This document shows, piece after piece, positions 6,125-10,826 of a stretch of DNA of 10,826 nucleotides. The DNA is taken from contig CAUPUB010000083.1 of NCBI GenBank assembly GCA_963514535.1, positions 1 to 10,826 on the forward strand, in the 5' to 3' direction. The DNA comes from CAJPSE01 sp963514535 (GTDB taxonomy: Bacteria > Synergistota > Synergistia > Synergistales > Aminobacteriaceae). Numbering within the stretch: position 1 is the stretch's first letter; each line of letters opens with the position of its first letter. A program made the position numbers and the translations under genes. Below the pieces are notes generated by a model, which saw nothing but the letters and a program-made list of their open reading frames with translations, did not search any database and was not told the origin of the DNA.

Positions 6125-7941
6125 CGCTCCCCCTCGTCCTCCCCCTTCACCGTAATCAGGCGCTTCATCATCCCATCGACGAAGTAGTCCGAGCGCGATA
6201 TCCTCAGGGTCCCCTCCCGGATCCTCCGGGCCTTCGTCTCGCTCAGGAACTCCCGTTCCTCGGGCAGCAGGTTGGAGGCGCCGCGGCGGTCCTCACTGCG
6301 GGGGCCCTCCTTGGCGGCCTTGATGACGTCGGGGTCGCAGAGCAGCTCCAGGACCAGCTCGTTGTTGGCGTCCAGAGCCCCAACCTCCGTCAGCATCCGA
6401 TCCAGGCTGTCGATGGACTTCCAGCCGCCCTCCAGCGCCAGCTGGGGCAGGGAGTTGATCCCACCGCCGCGGACCAGGAGCTCGCACGTCCCGGACGCCT
6501 CCCTGGGCACGGTGAGGGTAAAATTCCTGTGCACGGGCCGTTTGCGCCAGGGGCGCAGCGTCACCCCGACGTCCAGGGTATCGCCGGGCCGCGCGTCGGA
6601 GGAGACGTTCACATCCTCAATGAAGAGGACCCTGGGCTCCTCCGTGGCCTCGACCTCGAGGCGGAACCCGATAGGCATCCCATCCGAAAAGGGCTGGAGC
6701 AGGAAGAGCTCCCATATCCTCGCGGCCTCGCGGAGCGCCGCCGAGGAGACGTCGTCCTCGGAGAAGAAGATGTTCTTCCGGGCCCATCCCCTGTCCACCC
6801 CCCGGCCGTCGATGCGCAGGTTCACGGTCATGGTGCCCTGCCCCCTGCGCCTCCAGATATCGTCCATCAGGCCGGAGAAAACCCCCTGCAACAGGCGCCC
6901 CCCCAGGAAGGCATCCGGGACGACGCGGAAGTTCCGGACCGTCCGCAGCCCTCCCTGATCGACGTCCGTGAAGACCAGGGCGGCGGAGACCGATGGGGTG
7001 AAGAAATCCGTCCTACCGCCGATGCCCGCGGCCCGGTCCTGCGTCACCGTGCCGACGAGCGAGACGGGGCTCGCGAGCTTAAACGGAAATGCCTGGCTGG
7101 AGATCGTCTCATGGATGCGGGCCCGAGCCGCGGGAAAGTTCACGGCCCCGCGCTCCAGGAAGGGGTGCCCGAAGGCCAGGAAACGCCCGTCCCTGGCGGT
7201 CGCCGTGACGGTGCCCGTCGCGCCGACCTCGACGTCCCCCCAGACCAGGAGGGCCGCCACGGCCTCCCCGGGCGAGAGCCTGCCCGGCACGACCTCCAGA
7301 GCCTCCGAGGCGCCGACGGGCGTGGGCTCCACGGCGACGCCCAGAGCACGAGCCAGGAGCTCCGCGGACCTCCTCTCGAGCCCCGCCACCGAGAGCGGCG
7401 CGACGGAGCCCGACCCACGTGACAGGGATCCACGCAACAGGGATCCTCCGCCCAATGGGCGCGCGGGCCTGTCGGGCCTGGAGAAGACCGCACACATGTC
7501 CTCGATGGGCGTGACCAGGGCCAGATTGTGGTCGCTGAAGCTCCATCCGCTCCCCACGGCACCGGCCAGCCTGCCCCCGATGTAGACCGGGGACCCGCTC
7601 ATTCCCTGGGCCACGCCCCCCGCCCGGTTGTTCGCCGACGGCAGAAGCCGGACCAGGATGGAACGGCTCACCTCCCCCTTCTGGGGGACGACGTCCACGA
7701 CCTCCAGGGGCAGACGCTCCGGGCGCGTTCCCCTGAGGACCGTGAGCAGATAGCCCCTCATGCCGGCCCTCAGTGCTCCCGCGGAGACGATCGGCTGCTC
7801 GGGGACGAAGGGAACGAGGGGCTTGGGGATCTCAACGGGCGCGGTCCGGGTGCCCTCCCCAAATGCCGGGCTCCAGGCCCACGAGCAGGCACAGGCGCAG
7901 AGCAGGACGGCGACAAGGCGCCGTATCGAACGACCATTCAA
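6121..7941 (-). CDS. Secreted SpoIVB-type peptidase S55 domain protein
   Basis: Starting at the TTG at 7941, the 606-residue protein begins with a basic RSIRR and a hydrophobic run (9-24) with three cysteines, a probable signal peptide ending near AFG-E (26-29). A lipoprotein cleavage site is possible but not canonical. A short AGMRGYLLTV segment precedes QGMSGSP (112-118), the S55 serine motif, with Ser115 the probable nucleophile; then GRLAGAVGSGW. After a linker come LAFGHPFLERG (His259) and SLVGTVTQDRAAGIGG (Asp302). The C-terminal half has no motif I can name. In B. subtilis SpoIVB the His block precedes the Ser block; here the order is reversed. The substrate is unknown. The ORF extends upstream to 8178, but that part runs antisense-like through the prfB end and has no family match. 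GGAG lies ten bases before the TTG. The gene runs into tmk as ATGA. Confidence 0.85.
   Translation of the reverse strand: MNGRSIRRLVAVLLCACACSWAWSPAFGEGTRTAPVEIPKPLVPFVPEQPIVSAGALRAGMRGYLLTVLRGTRPERLPLEVVDVVPQKGEVSRSILVRLLPSANNRAGGVAQGMSGSPVYIGGRLAGAVGSGWSFSDHNLALVTPIEDMCAVFSRPDRPARPLGGGSLLRGSLSRGSGSVAPLSVAGLERRSAELLARALGVAVEPTPVGASEALEVVPGRLSPGEAVAALLVWGDVEVGATGTVTATARDGRFLAFGHPFLERGAVNFPAARARIHETISSQAFPFKLASPVSLVGTVTQDRAAGIGGRTDFFTPSVSAALVFTDVDQGGLRTVRNFRVVPDAFLGGRLLQGVFSGLMDDIWRRRGQGTMTVNLRIDGRGVDRGWARKNIFFSEDDVSSAALREAARIWELFLLQPFSDGMPIGFRLEVEATEEPRVLFIEDVNVSSDARPGDTLDVGVTLRPWRKRPVHRNFTLTVPREASGTCELLVRGGGINSLPQLALEGGWKSIDSLDRMLTEVGALDANNELVLELLCDPDVIKAAKEGPRSEDRRGASNLLPEEREFLSETKARRIREGTLRISRSDYFVDGMMKRLITVKGEDEGER
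7417..7446. repeat. 15-bp tandem duplication in the S55 gene linker
   Basis: ACGTGACAGGGATCC is followed directly by ACGCAACAGGGATCC (13 of 15 identical). It encodes the in-frame repeat GSLLR-GSLSR in the Gly/Ser linker (about residues 166-175) between the serine and histidine blocks. Confidence 0.8.
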
Positions 7942-7980
7942 AAGACAACAACTCCATCCAAAATCAGATAAACGAACGAC

Positions 7981-8005
7981 GGGGGGTGCCGGACGTGCCG
8001 GCCCC
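7981..8005 (-). other. GC-rich stem-loop in the prfB to S55 gap
   Basis: The 71-nt gap contains a GCCGG/CCGGC stem with a 5-nt loop, extended by flanking G and C runs across a bulge. No T tract follows on the minus strand, so it is not a standard terminator. It may limit read-through or stabilise the mRNA; no clear promoter is seen in the gap. Confidence 0.35.
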
Positions 8006-8012
8006 AGAACGG

Positions 8013-9123
8013 CTACGCGTCCTTCTCGCCCCGCGCGTGCCAGCGCAGGTAGCCCATGATGAAATCGTCCAAGTCCCCGTCCAGGACGGCCTGGACGTTG
8101 CCCTTCTCGACCCCGGTGCGGTGGTCCTTGGCCAGGGTATAGGGGTGCAACACGTAGGAACGAATCTGGCTGCCCCACGTGCTCTCCTTCTTATCCCCGA
8201 CCACGGAGGCCAGCTCGTCCTGGCGCTCCTGGAGCGCCAGCTCGTAGAGCTTGCTCCTCAGCACGTGCATCGCCACCTGGCGGTTCATGTGCTGGGACCG
8301 CTCGTTCTGGCAGCTGACCACGATCCCCGTCGGGATATGGGTGATGCGGACGGCGGAGTCCGTCCGGTTGACGTACTGCCCGCCCGCGCCGCTGGCCCGG
8401 AAGGTATCCACCCGCAGGTCCTCGGGGCGCACCTCCACGTCCACGTCGTCGGGGAACTCCGGCGACACCCCCACCGACGCGAAGCTGGTGTGCCGTCGAT
8501 GCGCGGAGTCGAACGGCGAGATGCGCACCAGGCGGTGCACGCCCTTCTCGGCCTTCAGAAAGCCGTAGGCGTGGTCGCCCTCCACCATCACCGTGGCGCT
8601 CTTGATCCCCGCCTCCTCGTCGGACGCGGCCTCCAGCACCGTGACCCTCAACCCCTCGCGCTCCGCGTAGCGCAGGTACATCCTGAGCAGCATCTCCGCC
8701 CAGTCCTGGGAGTCCAGCCCCCCGGACCCAGCGTGCACCGTCAGGATGGCGTTGGACGTATCGTAGTCCTCATCCAGCAGGATCAGGAGCTTGTGATGTT
8801 CCAGCGCCCGGCGCAGCTCCTCCGCGCGCCGCTCGAACTCCCTCTGGAGCTCGGCGTCATCGCCCTCCCGCAACATCTCCTCCAGGACCTCCAGGTCACC
8901 CAGCTCGGACGCGACCTTCTCCCACTCCGAGAGACGCCCGTTGACCGACGAGAGCTCCTTCAGGACGTCCTGGTTCCCCTCACGGGACCAGAAGTCCGGG
9001 GCCGAGCTCGCCCGCTCCAGCTCCTTCGCCCGTTCCCTCAGCGCAGGCAGGTCAAAGGCTGTCCTGCAGCTCCCGCTCCAGGGCCCGCAGTTCCTCCAAT
9101 ACCGACACGTTCGCGACGATCAT
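8013..9123 (-). CDS. prfB: Peptide chain release factor 2 (programmed +1 frameshift)
   Basis: RF2 reads UAA and UGA stop codons and triggers peptide release on the ribosome. The gene is in two frames: 23 codons from the ATG at 9123 end in CTT followed by TGA at 9054-9052; skipping T9054 continues into DLPALRERAKEL and the main frame to 8013. The product is 369 residues, close to E. coli RF2. It has the RF2 specificity tripeptide SPF (202-204) and the catalytic GGQ (247-249) in SGAGGQYVNRTDSAVR. The ATG at 9123 is preferred to the one at 9129, because GGAGGA (9135-9130) abuts the latter but is six bases from the former. The gene ends in TAG, read only by RF1. It is not a pseudogene. Confidence 0.96.
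9051..9065 (-). promoter_or_regulatory. prfB programmed +1 frameshift site
   Basis: The minus strand reads AGGACAGC then CTT TGA C. The slippery CTT-TGA-C is the same as in E. coli prfB, where slow termination at UGA under low RF2 lets the ribosome slip +1. The upstream Shine-Dalgarno-like stimulator is AGGA at four bases before CTT, weaker than the AGGGGG at three bases in E. coli. Confidence 0.93.
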
Positions 9124-9152
9124 ATTCATTCCTCCAATATTTCTCCAAGCCG

Positions 9153-9168
9153 GGGCGGACCTCCGCCC
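9153..9168 (-). other. Short hairpin in the prfB leader
   Basis: GGGCGG pairs with CCGCCC around a four-base loop (AGGT on the transcribed strand). It sits in the ~55-nt leader between the predicted start of transcription and the prfB ribosome binding site. Role unknown; it may be chance in GC-rich DNA. Confidence 0.35.
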
Positions 9169-9184
9169 ATTCAAGGACACGGAC

Positions 9185-9212
9185 ATAATAACCCAACATC
9201 CCGTACTGTCCA
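9185..9212 (-). promoter_or_regulatory. Sigma-70-type promoter of prfB and probably the long operon
   Basis: TGGACA (five of six matches to the -35) and TATTAT (five of six to the -10) are separated by 16 bp on the minus strand in AT-richer DNA between transaldolase and prfB. Transcription would begin near 9178, giving a ~55-nt leader. As the downstream genes are nearly all overlapping, this may drive the chain down to position 384. A 6-bp AATCCC/GGGATT inverted repeat lies just upstream, next to the -35. Confidence 0.6.
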
Positions 9213-9263
9213 ATCCCACAGGACGGGGGATTCAGCCTCGCGGCAAAAGCCCCAAACCAGAGC

Positions 9264-10346
9264 TTAGGGTCTCATCTTCTCCTCGATGGCCAGGAGGAGC
9301 GACCGGAACGCGGACTCGAAGGCCGAGAGCCCGTCCGAGAGCAGCGTGGCACAGACCGCGTCGAGGTCGATCCCCAGCTCCGCGAGCCGCTTCGCCAGCG
9401 CCCCGTCCGGGGCGGCGTCGAGCGTCCGCTCCGCGCGTCCATGGTCCAAAAACGCGATCAGGGTCTTTGGCGGAACGGTGTTCACCGTATCCGGCCCGAT
9501 CAGCGCCTCCAGATACAGCACGTCCGAGTACGCGGGGTTCTTCGTCCCCGTGCTGGCCCAGAGCGGGCGCTGGACCCGGACCCCCCGGCCCGGCCCGGCC
9601 AGGACATCCCACCTCGGCCCGGAGAAGATGTCACGGAAGCGCCGGTACGTCGCCCGGATGCCGTCGATGGCCGTCTTCCCCAGAAGCGCCGTCTCGCCCC
9701 TGGCCGCCAGGAGCTTGTCCACCGCCGTGTCCACGCGGCTGACGAAGACCGACGCGACGGACGCGACCGTCAGGGGCAGATGCCGAAGGGCCCGTGCCTC
9801 CAGGCCCCGGACGTACGCCTCCGCAACCGACGCGTACTGCGCCTCGGAGAAGATCAGCGTGGAATTGACGTTGACTCCCGCAGCGATGCAGTCCTCGAGC
9901 GCCTCGACCCCCTCGGGGGTCGCCGGGATCTTGATCATGACGTTCGGGCGGTCCAGGGCGGCGAAGAGGCGCTTCGCCTCCGAGACGGTGCTTTCCCGGT
10001 CGGACGCCAGCAGGGGGTTGACCTCCAGGCTGACGTAGCCGTCCAAGCCCCGGGTGCTGTCGTGGACGGGCCTGAGAATATCGGCCGCCGCGCCGACCTC
10101 ACGCAGCGTCAGGGCCTCGTAAATCTCCGCCGCGCTCCTGCCCTCGCGGGCCATCTCCGCGATCTCGCCGTCGTAGTCCTTCGTGTTCGCGATGGCCTGC
10201 TCGAAGATCGAGGGATTCGTCGTCACCCCGACGACGCCCTGCTCGATCCAGCGCTCCAGCCCCCCCGAGAGGATGAGGTCCCGGCTGATCGTATCCAGCC
10301 AGACGCTCTGTCCCAACTCCGCTACCTCATGCAATACGGTTCCCAT
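9264..10346 (-). CDS. tal: Transaldolase
   Basis: Transaldolase moves a dihydroxyacetone unit between sugar phosphates in the non-oxidative pentose phosphate pathway. The 360-residue cytoplasmic protein has SVWLDTISRDLI (14-25), TTNPSIFE (42-49), YVSLEVNP (104-111), the Schiff-base lysine in MIKIPAT (Lys139), NVNSTLIFS and WASTGTKNPAYSD. The sequence and length fit the long bacterial form found in actinobacteria and cyanobacteria, not the ~215-residue fructose-6-phosphate aldolase-like type. The ATG at 10346 has GGAGG eleven bases upstream. It lies 50 nt after the methyltransferase gene with no terminator between, so the two are probably co-transcribed. No clear terminator follows; the next promoter is that of prfB. 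Confidence 0.96.
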   Translation of the reverse strand: MGTVLHEVAELGQSVWLDTISRDLILSGGLERWIEQGVVGVTTNPSIFEQAIANTKDYDGEIAEMAREGRSAAEIYEALTLREVGAAADILRPVHDSTRGLDGYVSLEVNPLLASDRESTVSEAKRLFAALDRPNVMIKIPATPEGVEALEDCIAAGVNVNSTLIFSEAQYASVAEAYVRGLEARALRHLPLTVASVASVFVSRVDTAVDKLLAARGETALLGKTAIDGIRATYRRFRDIFSGPRWDVLAGPGRGVRVQRPLWASTGTKNPAYSDVLYLEALIGPDTVNTVPPKTLIAFLDHGRAERTLDAAPDGALAKRLAELGIDLDAVCATLLSDGLSAFESAFRSLLLAIEEKMRP

Positions 10347-10396
10347 AGCGGTTACTGCCTCCTGTTCTCATTCCGGTTCTTCCTCGCAAAACCTCT

Positions 10397-10738
10397 TCAC
10401 GATTCCTCTTCCGGCTCCGCCCCCGAAAGCCCGGCGGCCCCGCCGCGGTCCCAGTGAAAGCGCCCCATATCCGCCCGCCCGTCGGGTGTGAAGAGGACCC
10501 CCTCGCGCTCGAGAAGACGCCTCTGCCCTCCGGGCCCGAAGGCCTCCGTCACCGATCCGTCCGAGCGGACGACCCGATGGCAGGGCAGGCGCAGCTCCCG
10601 CGGCACGGAGGCCATCGCGCACCCCACCGCACGAGCCGCGCGGGGCGAGCCGCACCACGCGGCAATCTGCCCGTAGGAGGCGACGCGGCCCCGGGGAATC
10701 CGGGCGACGAGCGCGTAGACCTTCTCCGTGAACGTCAT
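10397..10738 (-). CDS. Single-domain O6-alkylguanine DNA methyltransferase-like protein
   Basis: The 113-residue protein matches the C-terminal DNA-binding/active-site domain of Ogt/MGMT: VARIPRGRVASYGQIA (11-26), the RAVG arginine-finger segment (36-39) and LPCHRVV with Cys53 as the alkyl acceptor. The N-terminal domain is absent. The later part (DGSV..., GGQRRLLEREGV, then DGRADMGRFHWD) follows the pattern of alkyltransferase-like proteins (ATL/YbaZ), which normally have Trp in place of the Cys. The retained Cys suggests it may still transfer alkyl groups, but an ATL-like damage-flagging role is possible. The ATG has GGAGG five bases upstream. It heads a probable two-gene unit with tal and has a possible operator over its promoter. 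Confidence 0.9.
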   Translation of the reverse strand: MTFTEKVYALVARIPRGRVASYGQIAAWCGSPRAARAVGCAMASVPRELRLPCHRVVRSDGSVTEAFGPGGQRRLLEREGVLFTPDGRADMGRFHWDRGGAAGLSGAEPEEES

Positions 10739-10754
10739 CGGGACCTCCAGTATA

Positions 10755-10788
10755 ATAATGGAAACGGAGGCATTGCGCTTCCATTATA
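10755..10788 (-). promoter_or_regulatory. Promoter with overlapping 9-bp inverted repeat upstream of the methyltransferase gene
   Basis: The minus strand has a perfect TATAAT at 10788-10783 in an AT-rich stretch, about 45 bp before the ATG; the -35 is poor. A perfect inverted repeat, ATAATGGAA (10755-10763) and TTCCATTAT (10779-10787), with a 15-bp spacer, covers this box and the region of the transcription start. This geometry fits a repressor operator, or a hairpin in the leader. Confidence 0.45.
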
Positions 10789-10826
10789 CATTTTATTCCA
10801 ACTCCAAATCATTCGTATGCTGCGTT

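Noticed and set aside
4493..6187. Plus-strand open frame of 564 codons
   Set aside because: It runs antisense to holB, yaaR and tmk, has an Arg/Pro/Gly-rich composition typical of GC-rich shadows, and shows no family motif.
7942..8178. N-terminal extension of the S55 protein
   Set aside because: It overlaps the 3' end of prfB in another frame, has shadow-like composition, and precedes the signal peptide, which should be at the N-terminus.
9052..9054. prfB as a frameshifted pseudogene
   Set aside because: The TGA lies at the classical CTT TGA C recoding site and the joined product has normal RF2 length and motifs.
7773..9188. Plus-strand open frame of 471 codons
   Set aside because: Antisense to prfB and the S55 gene start; its sequence is mirror-image codon usage with no recognisable domain.
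9214..9234. AATCCC/GGGATT hairpin as the transaldolase terminator
   Set aside because: The stem is only 6 bp and no T tract follows on the minus strand.

Overview
The window is a compact, GC-rich bacterial segment in which every convincing gene lies on the minus strand. It should be read from the right end to the left. High third-position GC opens long antisense reading frames throughout; I treated these as shadows. Several things suggest a member of the Synergistota: the order tmk - yaaR-like - holB - ricT - ftsY, a secreted S55 (SpoIVB-type) protein in a non-Firmicute style operon, and a DUF4416 gene. The phylum is inferred from gene content and GC only.

Layout, right to left. (1) 10826-10739: a promoter/operator-like region with a 9-bp inverted repeat over a TATAAT box. 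(2) 10738-9264: a small single-domain alkylguanine methyltransferase-like gene, then transaldolase, 50 nt apart. (3) 9263-9124: an intergenic region with a good sigma-70-type promoter and a short leader hairpin in front of prfB. (4) 9123-8013: prfB (release factor 2), split by the classical in-frame UGA and decoded by a programmed +1 frameshift. (5) 7941-384: a chain of eight tightly packed genes, the last seven joined by overlaps or abutting stop/start codons. They are a secreted S55-family protein, thymidylate kinase (tmk), a YaaR/DUF327 protein, DNA polymerase III delta' (holB), a RicT/PSP1 protein, the SRP receptor FtsY, an unrecognised protein with a PAS-like core, and a DUF4416 protein. 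(6) 383-1: 383 nt without a convincing protein gene. It holds two candidate minus-strand promoters, a hairpin-rich stretch that may be a small RNA or a short ORF, an intrinsic terminator, and a second strong GC-rich hairpin at the very edge.

The core tmk-yaaR-holB-ricT block matches the conserved tmk-yaaQ-yaaR-holB-yaaT cluster known from Bacillus subtilis, without yaaQ. Here it is flanked by translation and secretion genes (prfB, ftsY). The overlaps suggest one long transcript from the prfB promoter, with translational coupling, ending at the hairpins near positions 46-91. I see no obvious new defence or mobile system. The items most worth a second look are the orphan structured locus at 46-285, the S55 protein whose serine motif precedes its histidine motif, the unrecognised PAS-like protein, and the large basic tail on RicT.
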